Positions 25,941-35,455 of a stretch of 64,000 nt of DNA are shown here, piece by piece. The notes beneath the pieces are model-generated. The model saw nothing but the letters and a program-made list of their open reading frames with translations. It searched no databases and was not told where the DNA came from. Position numbers and translations under genes: made by a program. The first letter of the stretch is position 1. Every line of letters starts with the position of its first letter. This DNA comes from Pseudomonas svalbardensis (GTDB taxonomy: Bacteria; Pseudomonadota; Gammaproteobacteria; Pseudomonadales; Pseudomonadaceae): positions 311,001 through 375,000 of the forward strand of contig NZ_CP125619.1 of the NCBI RefSeq assembly GCF_030053115.1, in the 5' to 3' direction.

Positions 25941-26534
25941 ATGGCCGAACGTAAGGCGTCAGTCGAGCGCGACACTCTGGAAACCCAGATCAAAGCCTCG
26001 ATCAACCTGGATGGCACCGGAAAGGCCCGATTTGATATCGGTGTTCCTTTTCTTGAGCACATGCTGGACCAGATCGCCCGTCACGGGCTGATCGACATGG
26101 ATATTGTCAGCAAGGGCGACCTGCATATCGACGACCACCACACCGTGGAAGACGTCGGTATCACCCTGGGTCAGGCCTTCGCCAAAGCCATCGGCGACAA
26201 GAAAGGCATCCGTCGCTACGGCCACGCCTACGTGCCGCTCGATGAAGCGCTGTCGCGCGTGGTGATCGACTTCTCCGGCCGCCCTGGCCTGCAGATGCAT
26301 GTTCCCTACACCCGCGCCACCGTCGGCGGTTTCGACGTTGACCTGTTCCAGGAATTCTTCCAGGGCTTCGTCAATCACGCCCTCGTCAGCCTGCACATCG
26401 ACAACCTGCGTGGCACCAACACTCACCACCAGATCGAAACCGTGTTCAAGGCTTTCGGCCGCGCCCTGCGCATGGCGGTAGAGCTGGATGACCGCATGGC
26501 CGGTCAAATGCCGTCGACCAAAGGCGTTCTGTAA
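25941..26534 (+). CDS. hisB: Imidazoleglycerol-phosphate dehydratase
   Basis: A 197-residue enzyme from the ATG at 25941 ([12 protein letters not shown]), with a GGAG-like site upstream; an earlier in-frame ATG at 25905 overlaps the promoter. The two manganese-binding His/Glu motifs are present: [13 protein letters not shown] and [14 protein letters not shown], mirrored later by [12 protein letters not shown] and [14 protein letters not shown]. It converts imidazole glycerol phosphate to imidazole acetol phosphate. It is the monofunctional form without phosphatase domain. Confidence 0.97.
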   Translation: MAERKASVERDTLETQIKASINLDGTGKARFDIGVPFLEHMLDQIARHGLIDMDIVSKGDLHIDDHHTVEDVGITLGQAFAKAIGDKKGIRRYGHAYVPLDEALSRVVIDFSGRPGLQMHVPYTRATVGGFDVDLFQEFFQGFVNHALVSLHIDNLRGTNTHHQIETVFKAFGRALRMAVELDDRMAGQMPSTKGVL

Positions 26535-27172
26535 TGCAGACGGTCGCGGTTATCGATTACGGCATGGGCAACCTGCACTCGGTGGCCAAGGCCCTCGAGC
26601 ACGTCGGTGCCGGCAAGGTGCTGATCACCAGCGATGCCGATGTGATTCGCGAAGCCGACCGGGTGGTATTCCCCGGCGTCGGCGCGATTCGCGATTGCAT
26701 GGCGGAGATCCGTCGCCTGGGCTTCGATTCGCTGGTGCGTGAAGTCAGCCAGGACCGTCCGTTCCTTGGCATCTGTGTGGGCATGCAAGCCTTGCTCGAC
26801 AGCAGTGAAGAGAACGACGGCGTCGACTGCATCGGCCTGTTCCCGGGCGCGGTGAAGTTCTTCGGCAAAGACCTGCACGAAGACGGCGAACACCTGAAAG
26901 TCCCGCACATGGGCTGGAACGAAGTGAAGCAGAAGGTGAGTCACCCGCTGTGGCACGACATTCCGGACCTGGCGCGTTTCTACTTCGTGCACAGCTACTA
27001 CATCGCTGCCGGCAATGCGCGGCAAGTGGTGGGCGGCGGTCACTACGGTGTCGATTTCGCTGCGGCGCTGGCCGATGGCTCGCGTTTCGCCGTGCAGTTC
27101 CACCCGGAGAAAAGCCATACCCATGGCCTGCAATTGCTGCAGAACTTCGCCGCGTGGGATGGTCGCTGGTAA
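26534..27172 (+). CDS. hisH: Imidazole glycerol phosphate synthase, glutaminase subunit
   Basis: A 212-residue class I glutamine amidotransferase. The nucleophile Cys is in [16 protein letters not shown] and the His/Glu pair in [14 protein letters not shown]. It delivers ammonia to HisF. The ATG shares its first base with the hisB stop codon (TAATG), so the pair is translationally coupled. Confidence 0.97.
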   Translation: MQTVAVIDYGMGNLHSVAKALEHVGAGKVLITSDADVIREADRVVFPGVGAIRDCMAEIRRLGFDSLVREVSQDRPFLGICVGMQALLDSSEENDGVDCIGLFPGAVKFFGKDLHEDGEHLKVPHMGWNEVKQKVSHPLWHDIPDLARFYFVHSYYIAAGNARQVVGGGHYGVDFAAALADGSRFAVQFHPEKSHTHGLQLLQNFAAWDGRW

Positions 27173-27430
27173 ATGGCCGTCAAGAAGAAGCCGCCGATCC
27201 TGACCCTCACTCCCGAACAGGAGAACGAGGCCAATCACAAGATCAAGCGCTTTATGGAAGATCGCTTCGAACTGGACCTGGGTTCGTTCGAAGCGGCCGA
27301 AATCCTTGAGCTGTTTACCCGTGAAATTGCGCCGCACTATTACAACAGGGCGATTTTCGATGTGCAGACGCACCTCAAAGAGAGGTTCGAAAGCATCGAA
27401 AGCGACTTGTGGGCGCTCGAGAAAAACTGA
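27173..27430 (+). CDS. DUF2164 small protein inside the histidine cluster
   Basis: An 85-residue protein with no described function. It starts at the base after the hisH stop. KIKRFMEDRFELDLGSFEAA followed by EILELF and HYYNRAIFDVQTHLKERF are the conserved DUF2164 features. It is charged and helical with no membrane segment. Its fixed place between hisH and hisA in Pseudomonas suggests cotranscription, not necessarily a role in histidine synthesis. Confidence 0.9.
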   Translation: MAVKKKPPILTLTPEQENEANHKIKRFMEDRFELDLGSFEAAEILELFTREIAPHYYNRAIFDVQTHLKERFESIESDLWALEKN

Positions 27431-27472
27431 TTTTCGAGCGAAGCTGAACAATCGAATTTGAAGGTTTGCCAG

Positions 27473-28210
27473 ATGCTGATTATTCCCGCTATCGATCTTA
27501 AAGACGGTGCCTGTGTTCGTCTGCGCCAGGGCCGCATGGAAGATTCCACGGTGTTCTCCGATGACCCGGTGAGCATGGCTGCCAAGTGGGTGGAGGGCGG
27601 TTGCCGTCGTCTGCATCTGGTCGACCTGAACGGCGCCTTCGAAGGTCAGCCGGTCAACGGCGAAGTGGTGACTGCCATCGCCAAGCGCTACCCGAACCTG
27701 CCGATCCAGATTGGCGGCGGTATCCGTTCCCTGGAAACCATCGAACACTACGTGAAAGCCGGCGTGAGCTACGTGATCATCGGCACCAAAGCCGTGAAAG
27801 ATCCGGCCTTCGTCGCCGAAGCCTGCCGCGCATTTCCGGGCAAAGTGATCGTGGGTCTGGATGCCAAAGACGGTTTTGTCGCCACTGATGGCTGGGCTGA
27901 AATCAGCACCATTCAGGTGATCGACCTGGCCAAGCAATTCGAAGCCGACGGCGTATCCGCGATCGTTTATACCGACATCGCCAAAGACGGCATGATGCAG
28001 GGCTGCAACGTACCGTTCACCGCTGCGCTGGCCGCTGCAACGAAGATCCCGGTGATCGCCTCCGGTGGCATCCACAACCTCGGCGACATCAAGTCGCTGC
28101 TCGACGCGAAAGCGCTAGGCATCATCGGCGCCATCACTGGCCGGGCGATCTACGAAGGCACTCTCGATGTCGCTGAAGCGCAAGCTTTCTGCGATTCGTA
28201 CAAAGGCTGA
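27473..28210 (+). CDS. hisA: ProFAR isomerase (phosphoribosylformimino-5-aminoimidazole carboxamide ribotide isomerase)
   Basis: A 245-residue TIM-barrel enzyme starting [20 protein letters not shown] at 27473 (an upstream ATG at 27458 adds five residues). [14 protein letters not shown] and [17 protein letters not shown] are its two phosphate-binding loops; the catalytic Asp pair is in PAIDLKDG and [12 protein letters not shown]. It catalyses the Amadori rearrangement before HisHF. Confidence 0.97.
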   Translation: MLIIPAIDLKDGACVRLRQGRMEDSTVFSDDPVSMAAKWVEGGCRRLHLVDLNGAFEGQPVNGEVVTAIAKRYPNLPIQIGGGIRSLETIEHYVKAGVSYVIIGTKAVKDPAFVAEACRAFPGKVIVGLDAKDGFVATDGWAEISTIQVIDLAKQFEADGVSAIVYTDIAKDGMMQGCNVPFTAALAAATKIPVIASGGIHNLGDIKSLLDAKALGIIGAITGRAIYEGTLDVAEAQAFCDSYKG

Positions 28211-28219
28211 GGACTGACC

Positions 28220-28990
28220 ATGGCGCTGGCCAAACGCATCATCCCTTGCCTGGACGTGGATAACGGCCGGGTGGTCAAGGGCGTCAAGTTCGAGAACATC
28301 CGTGATGCCGGCGACCCGGTGGAAATCGCCCGTCGTTACGACGAGCAGGGTGCCGACGAGATTACTTTTCTCGACATCACCGCCAGCGTCGATGGCCGCG
28401 ACACCACGCTGCATACCGTCGAGCGCATGGCCAGCCAGGTGTTCATCCCGCTGACCGTGGGCGGCGGTGTGCGTACCGTGCAGGACATTCGCAATCTGCT
28501 GAATGCCGGCGCGGACAAGGTTTCGATCAACACTGCTGCGGTATTCAATCCTGAGTTTGTTGGTGAAGCGGCTCAGCATTTCGGTTCGCAGTGCATCGTC
28601 GTTGCGATCGACGCCAAGAAAGTTTCCGGTCCGGGCGAAACCCCGCGCTGGGAAATCTTCACCCACGGCGGTCGCAAGCCTACCGGTCTCGACGCCGTTG
28701 AGTGGGCGAAGAAGATGGAAGGCCTGGGCGCCGGTGAAATCCTGCTGACCAGCATGGACCAGGACGGCATGAAAAACGGCTTCGATCTGGGCGTTACCCG
28801 CGCGATCAGCGATGCATTGGGTATTCCGGTGATTGCTTCGGGCGGCGTCGGCAACCTGCAGCACTTGGCTGACGGCATTCTAGAAGGCCACGCCAGTGCA
28901 GTATTGGCGGCGAGTATTTTCCACTTTGGCGAATACACCGTGCAGGAAGCCAAGGCCTACATGGCTCATCGCGGCATCGTGATGCGCTAA
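28220..28990 (+). CDS. hisF: Imidazole glycerol phosphate synthase, cyclase subunit
   Basis: A 256-residue TIM barrel homologous to His[21 protein letters not shown] at the start, [18 protein letters not shown] and [18 protein letters not shown] as phosphate loops, and catalytic Asp residues in CLDVDNG and [11 protein letters not shown]. It uses ammonia from HisH. It lies 9 bp after hisA and is the last his gene in this cluster. Confidence 0.97.
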   Translation: MALAKRIIPCLDVDNGRVVKGVKFENIRDAGDPVEIARRYDEQGADEITFLDITASVDGRDTTLHTVERMASQVFIPLTVGGGVRTVQDIRNLLNAGADKVSINTAAVFNPEFVGEAAQHFGSQCIVVAIDAKKVSGPGETPRWEIFTHGGRKPTGLDAVEWAKKMEGLGAGEILLTSMDQDGMKNGFDLGVTRAISDALGIPVIASGGVGNLQHLADGILEGHASAVLAASIFHFGEYTVQEAKAYMAHRGIVMR

Positions 28991-29068
28991 ACAAACCGAT
29001 ACAGGCCAGTGGACATCATGGCGGGCTCAGGGCACTCTTGGGTACGCCATGGATCTCGGTAGCCAGAC

Positions 29069-29824
29069 ATGCTTAAACGCCTTCTTCTTGTCCTCGCCAG
29101 CGCCTCTCTATTGCTCATCAATGGGGCGCGTGCCGCAGAAAATACCGGCACCGATCTGGTGTTGCTGACTGAAAATTTCCCCCCCTACAACATGGCGAAG
29201 AACGGCAAGAACTTCGCTCAGGACGAGAACATCAATGGCATCGCCGTGGACATCGTCCGCGAGATGTTTAAACGCGCCGAAGTCACCTACAGCCTGACGT
29301 TGCGTTTTCCTTGGGAGCGAATCTACAAGCTCGCCCTGGAGAAGCCCGGTTACGGCGTATTTGTGATGGCGCGGTTGCCGGATCGCGAGAACCTGTTCAA
29401 GTGGGTTGGCCCGATCGGGCCGGATGACTGGATCATGCTGGCCAAGGCCGATAGCAAGATCAGCCTTGAGTCGCTGGAGCAGGCGCGCAAATACAAGATC
29501 GGCGCCTACAAGGGCGATGCGATTGCCGAGACATTGGCCAGCCAGGGATTGAAGCCGATAGTCGTGCTGCGCGATCAGGACAACGCGAAGAAACTGGTCA
29601 GTGGCCAGATCGACCTTTGGGCGACGGGTGATCCTGCCGGCCGTTACCTCGCTCGGCAGGATGGTGTGACTGGTCTCAAGACCGTACTGCGTTTCAACAG
29701 TGCCCAACTTTATCTGGCGCTGAACAAAGACGTGTCCGACGAAATCGTCGCCAAGCTTCAGGCCGCGCTGGATCAGTTGCGCAAGGAAGGCGTGGTGGAC
29801 GACATCATGGCGCGGTATCTCTAG
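29069..29824 (+). CDS. Periplasmic solute-binding protein, family 3
   Basis: A 251-residue exported protein. The signal peptide is MLKRLLLVLASASLLLINGA with cleavage near RAA. The mature part has LLTENFPPYNMAKNG and INGIAVDIVREMFKRAEVTY as in family 3 binding proteins, then IGAYKGDAIAETLASQG. No permease or ATPase gene adjoins it, so it is an orphan of the type found beside Pseudomonas his genes; the ligand is unknown. Its stop overlaps the convergent protease stop by 3-4 bp. A decayed copy of its 3' part lies at 31377-31631. Confidence 0.85.
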   Translation: MLKRLLLVLASASLLLINGARAAENTGTDLVLLTENFPPYNMAKNGKNFAQDENINGIAVDIVREMFKRAEVTYSLTLRFPWERIYKLALEKPGYGVFVMARLPDRENLFKWVGPIGPDDWIMLAKADSKISLESLEQARKYKIGAYKGDAIAETLASQGLKPIVVLRDQDNAKKLVSGQIDLWATGDPAGRYLARQDGVTGLKTVLRFNSAQLYLALNKDVSDEIVAKLQAALDQLRKEGVVDDIMARYL

Positions 29825-31287
29825 GGCTGTCCAATAAGGTCGGTGCGTATCGATGACGGTTGTCCGGAACGATTGCGAACGTAACTGCACAGCATGACCG
29901 GCAATTGTTCTTCGGCGAAGGTGATGCTCTCGGGAACAGGCTTGTAACGAGGGTCATCAATGTCGCCACAGTGCTGACCGTCAGCGGGGGCTGAGTAGAA
30001 GAAATTGTGGATGAATTCCGCATGCAAGAGTTCCCAGGTGACGCGGTAATCAGGGCTGATGCTGGGCATCAGCTCGGCGGAGGTCAAATACACCGCGTGG
30101 GTAAAAGCATTTTTCAACGATGACAGGGTGAGTGGTTGCTCTTGCGAGGCGGCACCGATGATGCATAGCGCATGTATACCGGGTTGAGGGCCTATATCGT
30201 CGTTGATGTAGGCATCTTCGGAGTGAATGGCGTCGCTGTAGTTGCGACGTGTTTGACAGTCTCTGGCGTTGCGCACGGCTTTATAGCGATAGAACGGATC
30301 GTCAAGCGAAAACCTGAAATTCCACGTTGGTAAAGTAATTTGTCCAGCAGTGTTTTTTTGCGTGTGCACATAAGGCTTGATGTCCCAAGGCTGCGTAACC
30401 GTAAAATTCACAGGCTTGAGTGAACAATCCGGCGCATTGACATCGAAAACACCCGCGATAAAGCACTGATGCAGGAAGTTGGCCGGGTAGCTGTAATTAA
30501 AGGTGGCCGCCTGGCAGGCTGCCGTTGTGCAATCAGGCGATGCCTCCTTTTTTAACCTGGCTGCAACTTTGCTGACGATGCCGGTGATTTCATTGGTCTG
30601 GCGATCAAGCATCGGGCTTCCAGAGCTACCACCACGCAAATCGCAGAGGTTTTTCATGGCCTGCGAAAATACGCCTGGATGATCAATGAAGGTTCCGGCC
30701 GTCTCTTCTGAGCAGGCGCTCAAGCGTAACCCTTTCTCTAGATAGCCCGCGGGTGCACCAAGGTTGAGTACGTCATGGGCTTCGAAGCTTTGATGGCTGG
30801 CGAGATTGAGCGGGTTGATACCCTTCTTTATAAGGGTTGCCAGTGAAGTCCCAACCTCGAGTATCGCCAGGTCGGTGCCCACCATGCTGGTCCAGCGAGC
30901 AATTCGAACCGGGTAAGTAATGTGATGCTTGGGCGAGTCATGGAAGTAGTTGAAGGTGATGTTCGCTTCGATGGGTTCGTCCGTGCGGGCGGTGCCGTAC
31001 GCAAAGACAACGCAGTGGCCGGCGGTAATCAGATAGGCCGGCCCCACCGCTTTGCCTTGCCTGTTTCTGGTATCAAGAAGAGCAGCGGTGCAGGACGCGC
31101 CGGAGCGGTGAGCAAGGCGTCCGATGCCGCTCCAGATTGCGTATTGGTTGTTACTGTTTTGAAGGGCTTTTGAACCTGAGTTGTTGACAGCGCCTTCTCC
31201 CAGGTCTCGTGCGTGTGCAGAGGGGCTCGCGGCCAAGAGGCAGGCAAGTCCCCAGGCGGACAGATGACTAACGCATTTCATGGCCAT
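29821..31287 (-). CDS. Trypsin-like serine protease, exported, copy 1
   Basis: A 488-residue protein with a Sec signal (LSAWGLACLLAASPSAHA). The chymotrypsin-fold triad is visible: His in YLITAGHCVVF, Asp in GTDLAILEVGTSL and Ser in DLRGGSSGSPMLD. After the protease domain (to about residue 260) comes a ~220-residue C-terminal region of unknown fold with several Cys pairs and NARDCQTRRNYSD. It probably acts in the periplasm or outside the cell. It is a paralogue of the gene at 31612-33123, with which it shares the whole domain layout. Confidence 0.85.
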   Translation of the reverse strand: MAMKCVSHLSAWGLACLLAASPSAHARDLGEGAVNNSGSKALQNSNNQYAIWSGIGRLAHRSGASCTAALLDTRNRQGKAVGPAYLITAGHCVVFAYGTARTDEPIEANITFNYFHDSPKHHITYPVRIARWTSMVGTDLAILEVGTSLATLIKKGINPLNLASHQSFEAHDVLNLGAPAGYLEKGLRLSACSEETAGTFIDHPGVFSQAMKNLCDLRGGSSGSPMLDRQTNEITGIVSKVAARLKKEASPDCTTAACQAATFNYSYPANFLHQCFIAGVFDVNAPDCSLKPVNFTVTQPWDIKPYVHTQKNTAGQITLPTWNFRFSLDDPFYRYKAVRNARDCQTRRNYSDAIHSEDAYINDDIGPQPGIHALCIIGAASQEQPLTLSSLKNAFTHAVYLTSAELMPSISPDYRVTWELLHAEFIHNFFYSAPADGQHCGDIDDPRYKPVPESITFAEEQLPVMLCSYVRNRSGQPSSIRTDLIGQP

Positions 31288-31376
31288 TCCTTGGTGATGA
31301 AATTCAGAGTGAGTCCTATCCTGGCACGCATCATTGTGCCCAGAGAGATAGATAGTTATTGCCTCGAGTGCGCTAA

Positions 31377-31631
31377 TGAAGCCGCGTGGAGCAAGCAGAC
31401 ACCGATCTGGTGCTGCTGACGGAAAACATCCTTGGGCGACGCGTGATCCTGCCGGCCGTTACCTCGCTCGGCAGGATGGTGTGACTGGTCTCAAGACCGT
31501 GCTGCGTTTCAACAGTGCCCAACTTTATCTGGCACTGAACTGTCGGAAGAGATAGTCGCCAAGCTTCAGGCTGCGCGGATCAGTTGCGCAAGGAAGGCGT
31601 GGTAGACGACTTCATGGCGCGGTATCTGTGA
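31377..31631 (+). pseudogene. Decayed copy of the family 3 binding-protein gene
   Basis: The segment matches the gene at 29069-29824 in two blocks. About 35 bp match codons near the mature N-terminus (ACCGATCTGGTG...GAAAA). After an internal loss of roughly 460 bp, about 195 bp match the 3' end at ~94% identity, including CCTGCCGGCCGTTACCTCGC. Small deletions (7 bp before the GTCCGACG match, 1 bp in GCGCTGG) and an early TGA break every frame. Its end overlaps the 3' end of the second protease by 20 bp, the same convergent arrangement as the intact pair. It fills the gap between the two proteases. Confidence 0.9.
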
Positions 31632-33123
31632 CCGTTGTCGGGGCTTGCACCAGGACTGTGTGTACCTGGGAAGTATTAAAATTCCTGTCCTCGATGTAAC
31701 TGCAAAACGACACCGGAAGAAATTCCAGTGGGATAACGAGTCCATTATCTGTTTGTTCATACTCCCTGCGATCTATATCAGCGCAATTACGTTCGCCAAG
31801 GTTGTTATCGTAGAATCGAGTCCAAATGGAACGGGAAGGCTTTTCGAACCAGTCAACAGAAACATATTTCTCTGAGAATCTAAATGTGACAGTTGGTTCA
31901 GGTAGTGTGGCGAAAGTCGGTTCGGTTAGCCGGGCAGACAGTATTTGGGTGTTTCTGCGTAATCCGATGCTAGGTCGTTGCTCGGCTGACTCGACACCCA
32001 CCAGGCAAAGATAATACAAACCTTCCTCTCGACCGATCTCTGCATCAATTTTCGCATTGGCTGTGCTGATCGGGCGGCTATAGTGATCAGGCAAATAACA
32101 AGCGTGTGCGTCGCGTACTGTTTTAAAGCGATAAAAAGCGGTGCTCATCGAGAAGTCGACATCCCAGACAGGTGCTTGATCATTGTGGTCAACGGGTTTT
32201 CTATGAAGTGTGATGTCAGCGTTTCTTTTGGATTTGAAGTTGAAGTTTGGATTTATTGTGCAAGATTGGGCGTCCGTATTAAAACGTCCATTGGTGAAAC
32301 AGTAAGAAAGATAGTCAACAGGAAAGCTGTGGCTTGCCTGATCAGGCAAGATGGATTTTTTTTGATTATTTCCACAAAGTGCATGCCAGAAACATAAATC
32401 ATCCGTTGAGATACCATAAGTCGTTCCGGACAATACACCGATAACTTCTCCTGTCGCTGCATCAAGAACGGGAGACCCTGAAGAGCCTGATGCAATACCC
32501 TTGCAGTCGTGCTTCTGGTAATCGGTGTGGACGGCCAAGTGCTTGATCAATGTGGTGTTAGTTGGCTCTAGGGTACAGGTTGACAGCCTGAGGCCGGGGG
32601 CGATTCCAGGTGCGCCAGGGACTTGAATCGGGCGCGGTTCTGCAGGCGCTTTAGACGCTAGCTTGAGTGGCGTAATTCCGTCTTTCAGCAGTGTATCCAG
32701 CGAGTCGGTCAGTTCCAGGATAGCGACATCAGAACTGGCGAGGCTGGCCCAGTTTATCTTGTGGATGTCGTAACGCTTGGCGCCTTCCATCGTATCGTGG
32801 AAAAAGTTGAACTGTACATGGCCGTTGAATGGAGTATCGGCTGCTGTGCCGGAGATGATTGAAGCACAGTGCCCATTGGTCAATAGGTAAGCAGGGCCTG
32901 TAGAGGTACCCATGGCGTCGCGAGTATCAAGCAAACTTGCCGTGCAATAGCGGTTGTCATCCTTAAATGTACCTCCAATGCCGTTCCAGTTTGTGTATTG
33001 TCCGTCAGCATTACTGAGCAGGACGGGCTCCGGTGGCTCGGGAACAGTGTAGGCGCAAGAGGCTAGGGAGAAGGTGAGTGCTATTAAGGGGATAGTTGTA
33101 CGTGCAATAGATTTGTAATTCAT
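31612..33123 (-). CDS. Trypsin-like serine protease, predicted lipoprotein, copy 2
   Basis: A 503-residue protein with a lipobox signal (LIALTFSLASC, Cys near residue 23), so membrane-anchored, unlike copy 1. The triad is His in YLLTNGHCASI, Asp in SSDVAILELTDSL and Ser in IASGSSGSPVLD. The C-terminal ~220 residues resemble copy 1 (VRDAHACYLPDHYSRP; LYYLCLVGVESAEQRP versus ALCIIGAASQEQP). Overall identity with copy 1 is only moderate. The gene is visibly AT-richer than copy 1, which suggests a different origin. Confidence 0.85.
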   Translation of the reverse strand: MNYKSIARTTIPLIALTFSLASCAYTVPEPPEPVLLSNADGQYTNWNGIGGTFKDDNRYCTASLLDTRDAMGTSTGPAYLLTNGHCASIISGTAADTPFNGHVQFNFFHDTMEGAKRYDIHKINWASLASSDVAILELTDSLDTLLKDGITPLKLASKAPAEPRPIQVPGAPGIAPGLRLSTCTLEPTNTTLIKHLAVHTDYQKHDCKGIASGSSGSPVLDAATGEVIGVLSGTTYGISTDDLCFWHALCGNNQKKSILPDQASHSFPVDYLSYCFTNGRFNTDAQSCTINPNFNFKSKRNADITLHRKPVDHNDQAPVWDVDFSMSTAFYRFKTVRDAHACYLPDHYSRPISTANAKIDAEIGREEGLYYLCLVGVESAEQRPSIGLRRNTQILSARLTEPTFATLPEPTVTFRFSEKYVSVDWFEKPSRSIWTRFYDNNLGERNCADIDRREYEQTDNGLVIPLEFLPVSFCSYIEDRNFNTSQVHTVLVQAPTTVTDTAP

Positions 33124-33320
33124 AACCGATCCTTGGTTGTGAACGTGGATGTTAATAAAGTTGGATGTTGCTGCGGTGCGAAAGAAGTGTAATTGAAGTG
33201 GGGGGGAGTTGGTTGTTGATGTGTGTCCGATTGTGAAGAGGTGGCGAGTGGAGGGTGAGTGGGGGTGGTAATTTATCGGCGCTGATTAAGTTTGAAGTTA
33301 ACTAACTAATTGCAGTGAAA

Positions 33321-34103
33321 TTACTGGGTTTGCGGCAGTCGGTAATGACCGTCCTTCCCATGCGCGGCAGTTGCGCGATTGCCACGCAGGCCGATCATCG
33401 ACTTGATATCGATCCACTCAATGCCCTGAGCCTTGAGCTTGGGCAGCTCGCGCTCCAGCACCGCCAAGGTTTGCGGATAAGGGTGACCGATCATCACTGC
33501 CGAACCCTGTTTGCGCGCCAGGCTGATGGCGGTCTGTAGCTGAGTGAAGATCGCGGCCTCGGTGCGTTCATCATCGAGAAAGACATCTCGCGAGACGCTG
33601 GCCAGACCAATCTTCTGCGCCTCGGCGGCGGCGACTGTCTGAGCGCTGGTGCGGCTGTCGACGAAGAGTTTGTGGCGGCGCTGCAACTCGGCCATCAACC
33701 ACGCCATCGCCACCGGCTGGGCGGTCATGCGGCTGCCCATGTGGTTGTTGATGCCAGCGGTGTACGGCACCTTTTTGAACGCAGCGTTCAGCCGTTTCTC
33801 AAGCTCTTCGATGGGCAAGTCGGGATGCCAGGCAAACGGACCGGTGGCCGGGTCCATGGGCATGTGCAGGATGACAATCTTGCCGGCGCGATGAGCCTCG
33901 CGGGCGAATTCGGTGGCGTGGGGCGTGTCGGGCATGATCGCCGTGGTGACCGGGCCTGGCAGGGCCAGCACGCGGCGATCCCGGGGCAGGTTCTGCCCCA
34001 GGTCATCGATGATCAGAGTGATGTAGGCCTTTTGAGGGGCGGGCGCTGCGTGAGCAACACCCACCAGAAAGCACAGCAGGCCGAGGAGCAACGGCAGGCG
34101 CAT
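33321..34103 (-). CDS. Divergent polysaccharide deacetylase (YibQ-type)
   Basis: A 260-residue exported protein with signal peptide LLLGLLCFLVGVAHAAPAP. AYITLIIDDLGQNLPRDRRV carries the motif-1 Asp pair; ILHMPMDPATGPF, GINNHMGSRMTAQP and LFVDSRTSA are the other conserved blocks of the divergent polysaccharide deacetylase family. The family acts on envelope glycans; the substrate of YibQ-like members is not established. It begins one base after the ctpA stop and ends the operon gpmI-envC-ctpA. Confidence 0.88.
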   Translation of the reverse strand: MRLPLLLGLLCFLVGVAHAAPAPQKAYITLIIDDLGQNLPRDRRVLALPGPVTTAIMPDTPHATEFAREAHRAGKIVILHMPMDPATGPFAWHPDLPIEELEKRLNAAFKKVPYTAGINNHMGSRMTAQPVAMAWLMAELQRRHKLFVDSRTSAQTVAAAEAQKIGLASVSRDVFLDDERTEAAIFTQLQTAISLARKQGSAVMIGHPYPQTLAVLERELPKLKAQGIEWIDIKSMIGLRGNRATAAHGKDGHYRLPQTQ

Positions 34104-34104
34104 C

Positions 34105-35424
34105 TCAGCGGCCGGAGGTGATGCTCAACCCTTTGAGCAGGCTCAAGGCCTGGGCCAATTGGTAGTCATCATCCTGCGGCATGGCCTTGGCTTTGCCGCT
34201 GGCGCTGGTCGGTTTGTCGGCGCCGCCGTTGCCATTGCCCAGGTGACCTTGCAGATCGGCTTCCTTGAAGTACTCGCCGTCCTGCTCGTTGGTGATCTTG
34301 GCCCTGCGCACTTCGATGTCCGGGACGATGCCCTGAGCCTGGATCGAGCGACCGTTCGGCGTGTAATACAGCGCCGTGGTGATCTTCAGTGCGCGTTCGT
34401 TGTTCAGTGGCAGGACGGTTTGTACCGAGCCTTTACCGAAACTGGTGGTACCCATGACCACCGCGCGTTTCTGATCCTGCAAGGCACCGGCGACAATTTC
34501 CGAGGCCGAGGCGCTGCCGCCGTTGATCAGCGCGACCATTGGCACGGCTTCGCTCTCGTCCTTGCCGGTGGCGGAGAAGCGCAGCTCGGAGTTGGCGATA
34601 CGGCCCTTGGTGTAAACGATCAGGCCTTTGGTGATGAAGTGGTCGACCACTTCCACCGCCGCTTGCAGCACGCCGCCCGGGTTGTTACGCAGGTCGAGGA
34701 TGATGCCTTTGAGCTTCTTGCCGTTGTCCTTGCGCAGCTTGGCCAGGGCCTTGGAGACTTCGTCGCCGGTCTTGACCTGGAACTGGGTGATGCGGATGTA
34801 GCCGTAGCCGGACTCCAGCAACTGGCTCTTCACGCTCTTCACTTGAATGATGGCGCGGGCCAGGGTCACGTCGAACGGTGCACCGCCGTCGCGCACCAGG
34901 GTCAGGGTGATTTTCTGGCCGATCTTGCCGCGCATCTTGTCCACGGCTTCGGTCATGCTCTGGCCGCGGGTCGGCTGGCCGTTGATCTTGACGATGAAGT
35001 CGCCGGCCTGAATGCCAGCCTTGGAGGCCGGAGTGTCATCGATCGGCGAAACCACCTTGATGAAACCGTCTTCGGCGCCCACTTCGATGCCCAGGCCGCC
35101 GAATTCGCCGCTGGTGCTTTCCTGCAATTCAGCGAAGTCTTCCGGGCCCAGGTAGGCGGAGTGCGGGTCGAGGTTGCTGAGCATGCCCTTGATGGCGTTT
35201 TCCAGCAGGGTCTTGTCGTCCACCGGTTCGACATAGGCAGCCTTGATCCGATCCATGACCTCGGCAAAGGTGCGCAACTCTTCCAGAGGCAACGGCGCCT
35301 TGGTGGTCGCAGCAGTGCCCGCAGGCGCGACTGCCGGGGCCGGTTGAGCGGCGAACGCCAGAGGCGCGCCGATCACCAGGGCGATCGTCAGGGCCAGCGA
35401 GGTAAGGCGGGACAAATGCAGCAT
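34105..35424 (-). CDS. ctpA: Carboxyl-terminal processing protease (S41)
   Basis: A 439-residue periplasmic protease. The signal peptide is LALTIALVIGAPLAFA; a PDZ domain spans residues ~95-180 (FGGLGIEVGAEDGFIKVVSP). The catalytic Ser-Lys dyad is in INGGSASASEIVAGALQD and MGTTSFGKGSVQTVLP. The C-terminal tail is Gly/Lys/Asp-rich. In Pseudomonas, CtpA with its lipoprotein partner LbcA degrades peptidoglycan cross-link hydrolases. It lies between envC and the deacetylase gene. Confidence 0.95.
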   Translation of the reverse strand: MLHLSRLTSLALTIALVIGAPLAFAAQPAPAVAPAGTAATTKAPLPLEELRTFAEVMDRIKAAYVEPVDDKTLLENAIKGMLSNLDPHSAYLGPEDFAELQESTSGEFGGLGIEVGAEDGFIKVVSPIDDTPASKAGIQAGDFIVKINGQPTRGQSMTEAVDKMRGKIGQKITLTLVRDGGAPFDVTLARAIIQVKSVKSQLLESGYGYIRITQFQVKTGDEVSKALAKLRKDNGKKLKGIILDLRNNPGGVLQAAVEVVDHFITKGLIVYTKGRIANSELRFSATGKDESEAVPMVALINGGSASASEIVAGALQDQKRAVVMGTTSFGKGSVQTVLPLNNERALKITTALYYTPNGRSIQAQGIVPDIEVRRAKITNEQDGEYFKEADLQGHLGNGNGGADKPTSASGKAKAMPQDDDYQLAQALSLLKGLSITSGR

Positions 35425-35455
35425 GTCGAACGAACTCCTGAATTAGGTCGCGTGC

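Noticed and set aside
26504..28075. 523-residue open frame opposite hisH-DUF2164-hisA
   Set aside because: It mirrors real histidine genes in a GC-rich genome, has no recognisable domain and the plus strand carries clear catalytic motifs.
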